A stretch of 64,000 nucleotides of DNA. Source: Lachnospiraceae bacterium. GTDB taxonomy: Bacteria; Bacillota; Clostridia; Lachnospirales; Lachnospiraceae. Below the pieces are notes generated by a model. It did not search any database and was not told where the DNA came from. It saw only the letters and a list, made by a program, of their open reading frames with translations. A program made the translations under genes and the position numbers. Where the stretch lies: the NCBI GenBank assembly GCA_017500935.1, contig JAFVXW010000005.1:1-64000 (forward strand), written 5' to 3'. Positions 33,696 to 42,873 of the stretch are shown in pieces; the first letter of the stretch is position 1, and every line of letters starts with the position of its first letter.

Positions 33696-34490
33696 TTACA
33701 GAGTCGCAAAGAAATGCAGAATATTCATATCCTCGATCTGCTTGCTGCCGTGAGCGCCGTGATTGCCTGCAACAGGGTGCTGGCCGTGGTCGGGAGAGTA
33801 AGTCAGAAGAGTGGTATGTCCTTCATTTTTCTTTAAAGCTTCCGCGATGCGTGCAAAACCGTCAGCTTCCAGACAGATGGCGTTTAATCCCTGTTTGGAT
33901 TCGGGGCCAAAAGCGTGGGCAGCATTGTCATAGTCAAAGGTGTGAATGCTGATCACATCGTATGCATCGGTTGCGATCAGTTCAAGGGCTTTTTCCTGAA
34001 CGGAAAGTCCGTTGGGCTCTTCAAAATAGTCCAGTTCGCGGCCTTTGAAGATATGCAGGAATGTGGAGTCTGCCTGCGCTACGATGGCAACCTTTTTGCC
34101 GGCTGCGATCAGTACGTCAAACAGAGTGCTGCAGGTCAGCTGGGGGCGTGTGTAGGTCTGGATGCCGTGTCCTTCGGGATCAAGTCCTGTATACATGGAA
34201 GCATGTGCAACCGGGGTAACGGATTCTACGGTGCTTAAAAAAGGAATTGCCAGAGAGGTATATTTGTAGACAGGTGCAAAATAACTGGTGTATTTCTGCC
34301 ATATATACTGGCCGACAGCGTCTGCGTGATAAAGAACCACGCGGTCAGCGGTTTTGCCCAGACGTTCTTTTAAAATTTCAGAAACCCAGGGAATGGTGGG
34401 TTCGTATTCTCCCGGAAGGGGAAGATCCATACAGTCAGCAACGATGGATGCAAAATGTTTTAAGGGATAAAGATTAAAATGATCAGCCAT
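33696..34490 (-). CDS. Alkaline-phosphatase-fold hydrolase (type I phosphodiesterase-like)
   Basis: 264 residues from the ATG at 34490, with AAAGGAG about 9 bases upstream on the minus strand; the longest frame adds 16 residues without a site. Metal-binding and nucleophile regions of the type I phosphodiesterase/nucleotide pyrophosphatase branch are visible: PVAHASMYTGLDPEGHGI, then DVISIHTFDYDNAAHAFGP and the late PDHGQHPVAGNHGAHG with metal His/Asp. No signal peptide is seen, so it is cytoplasmic. It is divergent from the GH36 gene. Substrate unknown; phosphonoacetate, phosphoglycerate or nucleotide esters are options within the fold. Confidence 0.75.
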   Translation of the reverse strand: MADHFNLYPLKHFASIVADCMDLPLPGEYEPTIPWVSEILKERLGKTADRVVLYHADAVGQYIWQKYTSYFAPVYKYTSLAIPFLSTVESVTPVAHASMYTGLDPEGHGIQTYTRPQLTCSTLFDVLIAAGKKVAIVAQADSTFLHIFKGRELDYFEEPNGLSVQEKALELIATDAYDVISIHTFDYDNAAHAFGPESKQGLNAICLEADGFARIAEALKKNEGHTTLLTYSPDHGQHPVAGNHGAHGSKQIEDMNILHFFATL

Positions 34491-34594
34491 GACAGAGTCT
34501 CCTTTTTGATTATGGGATAAATCCCTTTTTCCTATCATAACACAACTGCAGGGCTAAAAACTATTAAAATTTTACATATAAATATGAAATAGTA

Positions 34595-34603
34595 TGTTAT
34601 AAT
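34595..34603 (+). promoter_or_regulatory. Extended -10 box upstream of the GH36 gene
   Basis: TGTTATAAT, a perfect -10 hexamer with the TGn extension, 50 bases before the alpha-galactosidase start. No convincing -35 box is seen. Confidence 0.5.
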
Positions 34604-34653
34604 AAAGCAACAGGCAAACCTGTCAAGCAGGCTGCACAAGGAGGAAATGTATC

Positions 34654-36693
34654 ATGCGTACAAATTATCAGAATGTAAAAGCAGAAAGCTGGTACCGGGA
34701 AATGACCGCGTGTCCGGAAAACTTTCCGTTTTCCTTTGTTTATGACGGACAGAAGGTAAACGGATTTTCTAAGGAGCAGTTTACACTGATCGATCAGAAA
34801 ACTGTGAAAGAAGAGAAAAAAGAAACCGCAGATTTTGTGTTTTCTTTTGCCGGTCAGCTGGAAGTGACCTTAAAAACTGCTTTTTATCCGGCATACGGTG
34901 TTTCTGAATGGACCGTATGGTTTAAAAATATTTCTGATTCCGACAGCAAAGTGATCGAAAAGATGGAAAGCAGTCTGGAATTTGCAGGCGAAAGACCGAT
35001 TTTGCGCGGTATTCTGGGCGATCATGAGAATTTTTATCACCCTTATACTGTGGAGCTGGAAGAGATGCCGGCGACTTTTTATACCGACAGCGGCCGCGCC
35101 ACCCATATTCATTTCCCGTATTTTAATCTGGAATACGGCGACGGCGGCGTAATGCTGGCAATCGGCTGGGCCGGAACCTGGAAAGCGGATTTTGCCTTTG
35201 AAAACGGTGTGACAACATATTGTGCTACCAGTGTCAATGATCTGGCAGCCTATTTAAAACCCGGTGAAGAGATCAGAACAGCCCTGTTTGTCAGAGCGCC
35301 TTATCAGGTGCGCAATGAATACTATGCGACCAATTTTTGGAGAAGCTGGTTTGTTGACTGCAATCTCCCTCCCTATGATCAAAACGGCAGAAAGCTGGAG
35401 CCTTTTTCCACCTGCTGCTTAAGCAATGATACCGGTCTTCCCAACACCGACGGCAGTATTTCCGAACGGTATTTTACCTGGAAGCCTTCTTTGGAGAAGA
35501 TGATCGCAGAAAATTGTAAAGTGGATTTCCGCTGGTTTGATGCGGGCTGGTACGTGGCACCCAGCGGCAAGAGCCCTGACGGCTCCACACCGGACAATGA
35601 CTGGTGGACAACCGTGGGAACCTGGGAACTTGACCCGGTTAAATGGCCCGGAAAGACTTTCCTGGAATCCACCGATTTTGCCCGTGCAAACGGTATGAAG
35701 ACTTTGATGTGGTTTGAGCCGGAGCGTGTGACAGATCCTGACAATCTGGTGAAAAACTATGGCTATAAGAGAGAATGGGCGATCGAAAGAGAGGGCTTTG
35801 CCAATATTGCCAACAATATAGGTGATCCTGAATGTCTGGCGTGGACTACCGAGCGTGTATGTAAAACGCTTCGTGAAAACAAGGTGGAAATGTACCGCGA
35901 AGACAACAACTCCGATCCTGCGGCACTCTGGAAATATCTGGATGCGCGCGAAGGCGATAACCGCAAAGGTATCACTGAATGTAAGTTTATCATGGCGCAT
36001 TATAAAATGTGGGATGACATCATTGCCTGCACCTTAAGCTACGGCGGCTGCGGTTTTGTGGATTCCTGTGCCAGCGGCGGCGGAAGAAACGATCTGGAAT
36101 CCATGAGAAGAGGCGTGCCGCTGCTCCGCAGTGACTATGACCGTACCACCACCTCCATGCGTCTTGCCATGACCACTGCGTTTAACAAGTGGATCCCGTT
36201 CTGCGGTGCGCTTACCAAAGAGCAGGCGACCCAGCTTGCACCGACAGGTGTCAGCGATCCTTACGTATGGCGAGCTTCCTATCTGCCGGCACTGAATGTT
36301 TCCAGCCAGTTTGTGCAGGATCCCGATCAGGATTTTGGTATCCTTCGTTTTGGTCTGCAGGAATGGAAGCAGATCAACCGTTATCTGTTAAAGGATTTCT
36401 ATGTACATACTCCTTGGCATACCCAGGATGACAGAGCCGGATTTACCTCCTTTAGTTTCTTTGATCCCGAAGAGGAAAAGGGCATTCTGTTGATGTTCAG
36501 AATGGAGCAGTGCGGCATTGATACGCTCACCGTGCGTCTGCCCTATGCAGAATGCGGTGCAGAATATACCCTCACCAATGCAGATTCCGGCGAAGTGATC
36601 ACCTGCAGCGGAGAAGCACTCAAAAAGAAGGGCTTCACCTGCGTGATCGGAGAAAAACGTGAGTCCAGACTGTTTAAGGTGGAGAAAAAATAA
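34654..36693 (+). CDS. Alpha-galactosidase (GH36)
   Basis: 679 residues with no signal peptide, thus a cytoplasmic enzyme acting on imported alpha-galactosides. GH36 features: an N-terminal beta-sandwich, then the barrel with VDFRWFDAGWY, predicted nucleophile Asp417 in MYREDNNSDP, and predicted acid/base Asp480 in DSCASGGGRNDLE, followed by PLLRSDYDRTT. AAGGAGG lies 9 bases before the ATG. The next gene is a GH2 beta-mannosidase-like enzyme after a 62-bp gap with a hairpin, so the pair could clear galactomannan oligosaccharides. Other GH36 activities such as alpha-N-acetylgalactosaminidase are possible. Confidence 0.88.
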   Translation: MRTNYQNVKAESWYREMTACPENFPFSFVYDGQKVNGFSKEQFTLIDQKTVKEEKKETADFVFSFAGQLEVTLKTAFYPAYGVSEWTVWFKNISDSDSKVIEKMESSLEFAGERPILRGILGDHENFYHPYTVELEEMPATFYTDSGRATHIHFPYFNLEYGDGGVMLAIGWAGTWKADFAFENGVTTYCATSVNDLAAYLKPGEEIRTALFVRAPYQVRNEYYATNFWRSWFVDCNLPPYDQNGRKLEPFSTCCLSNDTGLPNTDGSISERYFTWKPSLEKMIAENCKVDFRWFDAGWYVAPSGKSPDGSTPDNDWWTTVGTWELDPVKWPGKTFLESTDFARANGMKTLMWFEPERVTDPDNLVKNYGYKREWAIEREGFANIANNIGDPECLAWTTERVCKTLRENKVEMYREDNNSDPAALWKYLDAREGDNRKGITECKFIMAHYKMWDDIIACTLSYGGCGFVDSCASGGGRNDLESMRRGVPLLRSDYDRTTTSMRLAMTTAFNKWIPFCGALTKEQATQLAPTGVSDPYVWRASYLPALNVSSQFVQDPDQDFGILRFGLQEWKQINRYLLKDFYVHTPWHTQDDRAGFTSFSFFDPEEEKGILLMFRMEQCGIDTLTVRLPYAECGAEYTLTNADSGEVITCSGEALKKKGFTCVIGEKRESRLFKVEKK

Positions 36694-36703
36694 GCTGATT
36701 TTG

Positions 36704-36734
36704 TACGGTCTGCGCACTCTCTGCGCAGGCCGTA
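36704..36734 (+). terminator. Intercistronic stem-loop between GH36 and GH2 genes
   Basis: A 13-base stem (TACGGTCTGCGCA / TGCGCAGGCCGTA, one G-T pair) with a 5-base loop and no T run. It is a likely processing or stabilising element within a two-gene unit. Confidence 0.5.
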
Positions 36735-36755
36735 AACTATAAGTGAGGAAATGCG

Positions 36756-39059
36756 ATGAAATGGACAATGTTTTGTGCGCCGCATCATGAGGTTGTAAAA
36801 AAGTTTCCCAAACTGACTCCCGTTTCTTATAGCCAGCTTTTGGAAGCAGGATGGGAGGAACTGGAAGCGGCCGTTCCGGGTAATTTCGAACTGGATCTGA
36901 TGCGTGCCGGAAAGCTTCCGGATTTATATTTTTCTGAAAATACCCTGCTTGCCCAGACACTGGAGGATATGCATGTCTGGTACTGTACAACGGTTACGGT
37001 CACAGATCCCGGTCAGTATCTGCGTTTTGAGGGCATTGATACCTTTGCGGATATCTATGTCAATGGCCTGCTGGCGGCATCGGCAGACAATATGTATCTT
37101 CCGCAGGAGGTATCTGCGGACTGGAAAATGGGAGATAACGAGGTCTTGGTGCATATCAGACCGACCATGATCAAGGCACGGGAGTATACCTCTCCGGTTG
37201 GCTGTTATGCGCTCAAATACGGATATCCCTCCCTTTATGTGCGAAAGGCAGCCCATATGTACGGATGGGATATCATGCCCAGAATCGTGTCTGCGGGACT
37301 CTGGAAGCCGGTTACGCTTTGTGATGTGAAACAGGATGCCATCCGGGAAGTTTATTTTGTGACAAATAAGGTGGATGTAAAGGCGCGCAGCGCAAAGATG
37401 CGTTTTTATCTGCATGCAGATATCAGCGGCTCTTTTGCAAAAGACTATCGGGTTAAGATCGAAGGACACTGCAAAGACAGCAGTTTTGTGAAAGAGGAAC
37501 AGCTCTGGCACAACACCCATGCCTTTGCTTTTGAGGTGGAAGACTGTTGTTTCTGGTGGCCTAAAAATGCCGGAGAACCGGATCTGTATGATACCACCGT
37601 TACCCTGTATTATAAGGAAGAAATCTGTGATACCTACCGGCTGAAGGTGGGAATCCGGACCATGGAGCTTGCGCGCAGCGAAAAGACAGACGCAGAGGGC
37701 AGCGGAAACTTCTGTTTCCGGGTAAACGGCAAAAATATCTTTGTGCTGGGCACCAACTGGGTGCCGCTGGATGCGTTTCATTCCCAGGACCCTAAGCGGC
37801 TTGATCAGGCACTTGCACTTTTGGATGATATCGGCTGCAATATGGTGCGCTGCTGGGGCGGCAATGTCTATGAATCGGATACTTTTTATGATTTCTGCGA
37901 TGCCCACGGTATTTTGGTTTGGCAGGATTTTGCCATGGGATGCTCGGTATATCCGCACGACAGCGAATTTATGGAGAGGCTGTCCAAAGAGGCGGTTTAT
38001 CAGATCAAGCGCCTCAGAAATCACCCGGCTTTGGCCCTGTGGGCAGGAGATAATGAAAATGATCAGGCATTATATGACTGGAACGGCTTTGTGAGAAATC
38101 CCAATCATAACATACTGACCAGACAGCTTCTTCCGGAGCTTGTGCGGATGCATGACTATGCGCGGCCGTTTCTGCCCAGTTCTCCTTATATCAGTGAAGA
38201 GGTGTTTGCAGGCAATGGTCTGATGCCGGAAAATCATCTGTGGGGCCCCAGAGACTATTTTAAAGGGGATTATTATAAAAATACTTTCTGCCATTTTGCC
38301 AGCGAGACCGGTTATCACGGATTTCCGGCAGTTTCTTCCCTGAAACGCTTTTTGCGCAGGCCGGAAGTGATCTTTCACGAGGAAGGCACTCCGACGGCAG
38401 AATATCTGGTGCATGCCACCTGTATGGAGGCAAAACCCGATGCCAATTATGCCTTCCGTATCCGGCTGGCCTATGATCAGGTGGTGACTTTGTTTGGCAG
38501 CGCATCGCAGGAATTGAAAGAGTTTGTGAAGCAGAGTCAGATTTCCCAGGCGGAAGCCAAGAAATATTTCATTGAAAAATTCCGTATCGGCAAATGGAAG
38601 CGCACCGGTATTATCTGGTGGAATCTTGTGGATGGATGGCCGCAGGTGTCAGATGCCATTGTGGATTATTATTTCACCAAAAAACTGGCATATCACTACA
38701 TCAAACGTTCCCAGCAGCCTCTGTGCCTGATGTTTGATGAACTTGTGGATAACCGGATCACACTGGTTGGCGTCAATGATCTTGCCGCTGACAAAAAGAT
38801 CAGCTACAGGGTAGTTAAGATCATACCCGGCCAGGGGACGGAATGTGTGATGACCGGTCAGATCTGTCTGGATGCAGATACGGCGGCCGAAATCGGAAAG
38901 CTGTCCATAGAAGAAGGAGAAAAGACTTTTTACCTGATCGAATGGGAGATGGATGGCAAAACTTATCGGAATCACTATATGACCAATATTCTGGCGATTG
39001 ATTACGGAAAATATCTGGAAGCACTCAGAATATGCGGTATGGACCAGTTTGAAGATTAA
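36756..39059 (+). CDS. Beta-mannosidase-like glycoside hydrolase (GH2)
   Basis: 767 residues, no signal peptide. GH2 layout: sugar-binding domain, Ig-like domain, then the TIM barrel with NWVPLDAFHS, CNMVRCWGGNVYE, predicted acid/base Glu434 in AGDNENDQ (usually NE in GNNE) and predicted nucleophile Glu517 in FASETGYHGFP. The RCWGGN motif and overall layout are those of the beta-mannosidase branch rather than LacZ. It is slightly shorter than classical beta-mannosidases (about 820-850). With the GH36 gene upstream it fits galactomannan use. A very strong terminator follows. Confidence 0.82.
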   Translation: MKWTMFCAPHHEVVKKFPKLTPVSYSQLLEAGWEELEAAVPGNFELDLMRAGKLPDLYFSENTLLAQTLEDMHVWYCTTVTVTDPGQYLRFEGIDTFADIYVNGLLAASADNMYLPQEVSADWKMGDNEVLVHIRPTMIKAREYTSPVGCYALKYGYPSLYVRKAAHMYGWDIMPRIVSAGLWKPVTLCDVKQDAIREVYFVTNKVDVKARSAKMRFYLHADISGSFAKDYRVKIEGHCKDSSFVKEEQLWHNTHAFAFEVEDCCFWWPKNAGEPDLYDTTVTLYYKEEICDTYRLKVGIRTMELARSEKTDAEGSGNFCFRVNGKNIFVLGTNWVPLDAFHSQDPKRLDQALALLDDIGCNMVRCWGGNVYESDTFYDFCDAHGILVWQDFAMGCSVYPHDSEFMERLSKEAVYQIKRLRNHPALALWAGDNENDQALYDWNGFVRNPNHNILTRQLLPELVRMHDYARPFLPSSPYISEEVFAGNGLMPENHLWGPRDYFKGDYYKNTFCHFASETGYHGFPAVSSLKRFLRRPEVIFHEEGTPTAEYLVHATCMEAKPDANYAFRIRLAYDQVVTLFGSASQELKEFVKQSQISQAEAKKYFIEKFRIGKWKRTGIIWWNLVDGWPQVSDAIVDYYFTKKLAYHYIKRSQQPLCLMFDELVDNRITLVGVNDLAADKKISYRVVKIIPGQGTECVMTGQICLDADTAAEIGKLSIEEGEKTFYLIEWEMDGKTYRNHYMTNILAIDYGKYLEALRICGMDQFED

Positions 39060-39100
39060 AAAAGTGTGCGTAAAGCGCACACTCCGCACAAAGCGCGTAT

Positions 39101-39148
39101 AAAAACAGCGAAAGCAGGGGAGAAAATTCTCCTGCTTTCGCTGTTTTT
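39101..39148. terminator. Strong bidirectional terminator between GH2 and degV
   Basis: A perfect 18-base stem (arms at 39101-39118 and 39131-39148, core CAGCGAAAGCAGG) with A and T runs outside on both strands. It serves both convergent genes. A smaller hairpin, AGTGTGCG/CGCACACT at 39063-39083, precedes it. Confidence 0.88.
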
Positions 39149-39180
39149 TACTTTTTTTGGAAATACTGTGCGGATTTGTA

Positions 39181-40068
39181 TCAGAGTTCTCTTTCTGCAC
39201 CCCAGAAAAACAGGGCAACGGTGCCGGGGCCGGTATGGCTGCCGATGGTGGTACCGATATTGTTGATCAGAACATTGCCGTTTAAATTGGGGAATTTGCT
39301 TTCCACAAGATTGGCAACCGCCTGTGCATCTTCAAGGCAGGCAGAATGGCAGATGTAGCATTTGCCGTTATAATCGGTGCCGTTTTGGGCATAAGCCTCC
39401 ATCTGTTTTACGATGGCTTCAATGACTTTTTTCTTGGTGCGGATCTTCTGGCGGGGGATCAGCTTTCCTTCGCTGTTGACGTTCAGCAGCGGGCAGATAT
39501 TGAGTAAGGTACCCACAAAACCGGAGGTCTTGGAAACGCGGCCGCCTTTGATGAAAAAAGTTAAGTCAGAGGAGAAAAACCAGTGCTGCAGCTTGTTCTT
39601 ATTGCTTTCTGCCCAGTCACGCAGATCATCAATGGACATGCCTGCATCACGCAGATCAGCCAATTTGTCCATAAGCAGACCATAGCCGGATGCGGCTGCC
39701 AGAGAGTCCACCACATAAAGCTTTCTCTCGGGATAACGCTCTTCCAGAATGGATTTTGCGATCAGAGCTGAGTTGATGGAACCGGAAATACCGGAAGAAA
39801 GGGTCAGGTGAAGGACATCTTTGCCCTGCTTTAAAAAGCCCTCGAAGTATTCTTCGTATTCGGAAGCATTGATCTGTGAGGTTCTGGTGTCGGCACCGTT
39901 TGCCATTGCCTGATAAAAATCCGTCAAGGAAATGGATTCACCAAGATCATCTGCATACTGGACTCCGTCAAGTTCGTAATGGAAGCAGATATAATGAATG
40001 TTGCGGGATAAAAAGTGCTCTTTTGAAAGGTCCGCTGTGGAACAGCAGCTCAAAATAAAATCAGTCAT
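39181..40068 (-). CDS. DegV-family fatty-acid-binding protein
   Basis: 295 residues of the DegV fold, which binds fatty acids for the FakA/FakB acyl-phosphate system in Firmicutes. The typical N-terminal TADL, the central LSSGISGS and the late SHTGPGTVALFFWG are present. AGGAGG lies 6 bases before the ATG on the minus strand. A well-formed promoter with an overlapping inverted repeat lies about 100 bp upstream, so this gene appears to be individually regulated. No FakA kinase gene is in the window. Confidence 0.88.
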   Translation of the reverse strand: MTDFILSCCSTADLSKEHFLSRNIHYICFHYELDGVQYADDLGESISLTDFYQAMANGADTRTSQINASEYEEYFEGFLKQGKDVLHLTLSSGISGSINSALIAKSILEERYPERKLYVVDSLAAASGYGLLMDKLADLRDAGMSIDDLRDWAESNKNKLQHWFFSSDLTFFIKGGRVSKTSGFVGTLLNICPLLNVNSEGKLIPRQKIRTKKKVIEAIVKQMEAYAQNGTDYNGKCYICHSACLEDAQAVANLVESKFPNLNGNVLINNIGTTIGSHTGPGTVALFFWGAEREL

Positions 40069-40139
40069 ATATCCTCCTGTGGCATCAGAGCTGTCTGCGG
40101 TGAAATGCGCAGGTTCTCTGATAACTGTTAAACAAAAAA

Positions 40140-40199
40140 CTAGTAATCATAAAGTGGTTATGATTACTAGATTATACAATACTGGATTACTGATGTAAA
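40140..40199 (-). promoter_or_regulatory. Promoter and inverted-repeat operator of the degV gene
   Basis: On the minus strand, TTTACA (40194-40199), 17 bases, then TATAAT (40171-40176): a near-consensus sigma-A promoter. Immediately downstream of the -10 box lies a perfect 13-base inverted repeat, CTAGTAATCATAA / TTATGATTACTAG, at 40140-40170 with a 5-base centre. It is placed over the transcription start like a repressor operator and is not a T-tailed terminator. Confidence 0.7.
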
Positions 40200-40277
40200 G
40201 AGCTATTTGTGAATGGATTGTTAAGATGCTGCAAAATAGCCGGTTATTATTTTTATGCTCCCGATACCTTCTTAGTG

Positions 40278-41618
40278 TCAGCGGGTGAGTTTTTTGGCCC
40301 AGTGGCCGTAATTGGCCTTGATAAAAGCGGGAATACATTTAAAAATCTGATCCAGATTCAGACAGATCACAACGATCGCGGGGGGAGCCTGTACCACGAA
40401 TGCCATAAATAAGGAAAGCGGCACCACAATACACCAGATACTGATCAGGTCAAGCTTTACAACATAAGTGGAACTGCCGCCGCCTCTGATGATACCGCAG
40501 TTGGTAGGCATCTGATAGGACATGGTGGCGCAGATCACGGAAAGGATGATCAGGAAAGTATTGGCAAGCTCACGGGTCTCGTCTGCCAGATCATACAGGG
40601 ACAGTACCGGAATGCGCAAGAAGAACAAAAGCACACCGGAAAAAACACCGATTACGGCAAACATGATCTGCAGACGTTTGGCATAAGCCTTAACAACGGT
40701 CATATCCCCTTCGCCGACAGCTTTTCCGATGATGACGCTGGCGGTGGAGGCGGCACCGACAGCCATGGATTTAACCATTAAGAACAGGTTGGAAGCCGCG
40801 CTGTTGGCAGCGATGGCACGGGTGTTCATGTGTCCTAAAACTGCGGTCTGCAGCGCTGTATTGACGCCCCAGAGGCTGTTGACTAAGAACATGGGCAGCA
40901 TGATGCGCAGATAGTCTTTGATCAGGATCATATCGATATGCAGAAAATCTGCCGGTCTTAACTTCAGATTTTGTTCTTTTACGAATACAAACCAGAGAAT
41001 AATACCAAATTCCGTGATGCGGGCGATCAAAGTACCGATGGCGGCACCGGTCACACCAAGAGCCGGCAAGCCAAAGTGCCCGAAAATCAATACATAATTG
41101 ATGCAGAAGTTGATGATCAGGGTGACTACGGAAAGCTGGAAAGCAATCTTAACAATATGTACGGTACGCATGGATGCTGTCAGGGTCATGGTCATGGCAA
41201 AGATCAGATAGGTAAAACGGATGATGCGCAGATAGGCTGTACCTTCTGCCACGATGGAGGAATCAGTGGTAAACAGACCAAGGATCTGTGTGGGGAACAG
41301 ACTGACTGCGAGGAATAAAACCACAGCGATTCCGACAGCAAACCGCATGGCAATGGCGGAAACCCTTTTGACTGAGGCAGAGTCCTTTTTGCCCCAGTAC
41401 TGACTGCCAAGGATCACAATACCTTCACCGACAGCTCCCAGCATCTGCTGGAAGACAAACTGGATCTGGTTGACAGCGGTGACACCGGAAAGGGAAATCT
41501 CACTGTAGGCACCCAGCATGATATTGTCGGTGAGATTGACGCTGAGTGTGATTACGTTTTGAAAAACAAGTAAAAAATAAAGAGAAAAAAAGCTTTTGTA
41601 AAATTTTCGGGAATCCAT
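40278..41618 (-). CDS. MATE-family efflux transporter
   Basis: 446 residues from the internal ATG at 41618, where GGAGG lies 6 bases upstream; nine codons of the longer frame overlap the binding site. Twelve hydrophobic segments in two related halves, with MATE-type repeats (DNIMLGAYSEISLSGVTAV in the first half, NTRAIAANSAASNL in the second). Cation-coupled export of drugs or metabolites is the family role. It is on the same strand as degV and 209 bp upstream, with the degV promoter in between, so the two are largely independent. Confidence 0.9.
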   Translation of the reverse strand: MDSRKFYKSFFSLYFLLVFQNVITLSVNLTDNIMLGAYSEISLSGVTAVNQIQFVFQQMLGAVGEGIVILGSQYWGKKDSASVKRVSAIAMRFAVGIAVVLFLAVSLFPTQILGLFTTDSSIVAEGTAYLRIIRFTYLIFAMTMTLTASMRTVHIVKIAFQLSVVTLIINFCINYVLIFGHFGLPALGVTGAAIGTLIARITEFGIILWFVFVKEQNLKLRPADFLHIDMILIKDYLRIMLPMFLVNSLWGVNTALQTAVLGHMNTRAIAANSAASNLFLMVKSMAVGAASTASVIIGKAVGEGDMTVVKAYAKRLQIMFAVIGVFSGVLLFFLRIPVLSLYDLADETRELANTFLIILSVICATMSYQMPTNCGIIRGGGSSTYVVKLDLISIWCIVVPLSLFMAFVVQAPPAIVVICLNLDQIFKCIPAFIKANYGHWAKKLTR

Positions 41619-41787
41619 ATTATACCTCCGCTCTGCATTTATCATAGCATGACATGGGGCAATTTACCACATCTAATCCTGCTTTGTGACGGAAATAAAG
41701 GGAGGATTTCGGCTCAAATAGCGGTGGCGGTATAGGGGAAACTGTGTTATGATTCACATGTAAGACAAAAGGAGGAGGTTAAAAATT

Positions 41788-42873
41788 ATGGCATTTGATC
41801 AGAATTCATTTGGCGGTCAGAATCCTTTCACAAAAAACGGCAGTACACAGGCTGATGATAATGTGGAACGTTTTGATTCCAAAGGAAGAAAAGTAAAAAA
41901 AGGCGGTTCGGGCAAGGCTCCCAAAGCGGCCATCATTACGGCGGTGATCGTTGTGCTGTTATTTGTTGTTGCGACCAACAGCTATTATATGCTGGATGAA
42001 GAAAATTATGCGGTTGTAACCACACTTGGTAAGGCGGAGGCGGTTTCCCAGGCGGGGCTTCATTTTAAGATTCCGTTTATCCAGAATGTTCGCAAAGTAT
42101 CCAAGGTCATTATGGGAATGCCCATCGGTTATAATGCAGATACCGGAGAATCCATCCAGGAAGAATGCATTATGATCACCAAAGATTTTAACTTTGTAAA
42201 CACTGATTTCTATATGGAATATATGGTAAGCGACCCGGTTAAGTATCTGTATAATTCCGAGGATCCGGAAGGCACCTTAAAGATGCTGGCACAGTCCTAT
42301 ATCCGTGATACCGTGGGTATCTACAATGTGGATGATGTGATCACAACCGGCAAGGCGGAGATCCAGTCTGCCATCAAGGAAAAGCTGACAGAGCGCATGA
42401 TCGCGGAAGATATCGGACTTTCTGTAGTCAATATCACCATTCAGGATGCATTTCCGCCGACGGAAGAGGTTATGGATGCATTTAAAAATGTAGAAAATGC
42501 AAAGCAGGGCAAGGAAACAGCGATCAACAACGCCAATAAGGACAGAAACGAAAAACTGCCGCTGGCAGAAGCAGAATGCGACCAGATCGTCAAAAATGCG
42601 GAAGCACAAAAGGAAGCACGTATTAACGAAGCGGAAGGTCAGGTTTCCCGTTTTGAACAGATGTATCAGGAATACAGTAAATACCCCCTGATCACCAAAC
42701 AGCGTATGTTCTACGAAACCATGGAAGATGTACTGCCCGGACTTAAAGTGTACATCATGGATGAGGGCGATACACAAAAGTTGCTGCCGCTGGATGATTT
42801 CTACGGAACTGATGACGCAGGAACTCAGAATGCGGGCGGTATGAATGCAGCAGAACAGGAGGCAGCAGAATGA
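41788..42873 (+). CDS. hflK: HflK-like SPFH/band 7 membrane protein
   Basis: 361 residues: a short hydrophilic, Gly- and Lys-rich N-terminus, one membrane helix (about 50-70, AIITAVIVVLLFVVAT), then the SPFH domain (about 80-250) and a coiled-coil tail rich in Glu/Lys/Ala. HflK pairs with HflC to form a cage around the FtsH protease or organises membrane domains. GGAGGAGG precedes the ATG. It overlaps hflC by 4 bases (ATGA), so the pair is translationally coupled. ftsH is not in the window. Confidence 0.88.
   Translation: MAFDQNSFGGQNPFTKNGSTQADDNVERFDSKGRKVKKGGSGKAPKAAIITAVIVVLLFVVATNSYYMLDEENYAVVTTLGKAEAVSQAGLHFKIPFIQNVRKVSKVIMGMPIGYNADTGESIQEECIMITKDFNFVNTDFYMEYMVSDPVKYLYNSEDPEGTLKMLAQSYIRDTVGIYNVDDVITTGKAEIQSAIKEKLTERMIAEDIGLSVVNITIQDAFPPTEEVMDAFKNVENAKQGKETAINNANKDRNEKLPLAEAECDQIVKNAEAQKEARINEAEGQVSRFEQMYQEYSKYPLITKQRMFYETMEDVLPGLKVYIMDEGDTQKLLPLDDFYGTDDAGTQNAGGMNAAEQEAAE

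Noticed and set aside
33405-33836. Open frame of 143 codons in the A+T-rich gap
   Set aside because: Runs through the terminator hairpin and into the antisense of the phosphodiesterase-like gene; no start signal and atypical composition.
36924-38024. 366-codon antisense frame inside the GH2 gene
   Set aside because: The plus strand encodes clear GH2 motifs over the same bases; the antisense product has no features of a real protein.
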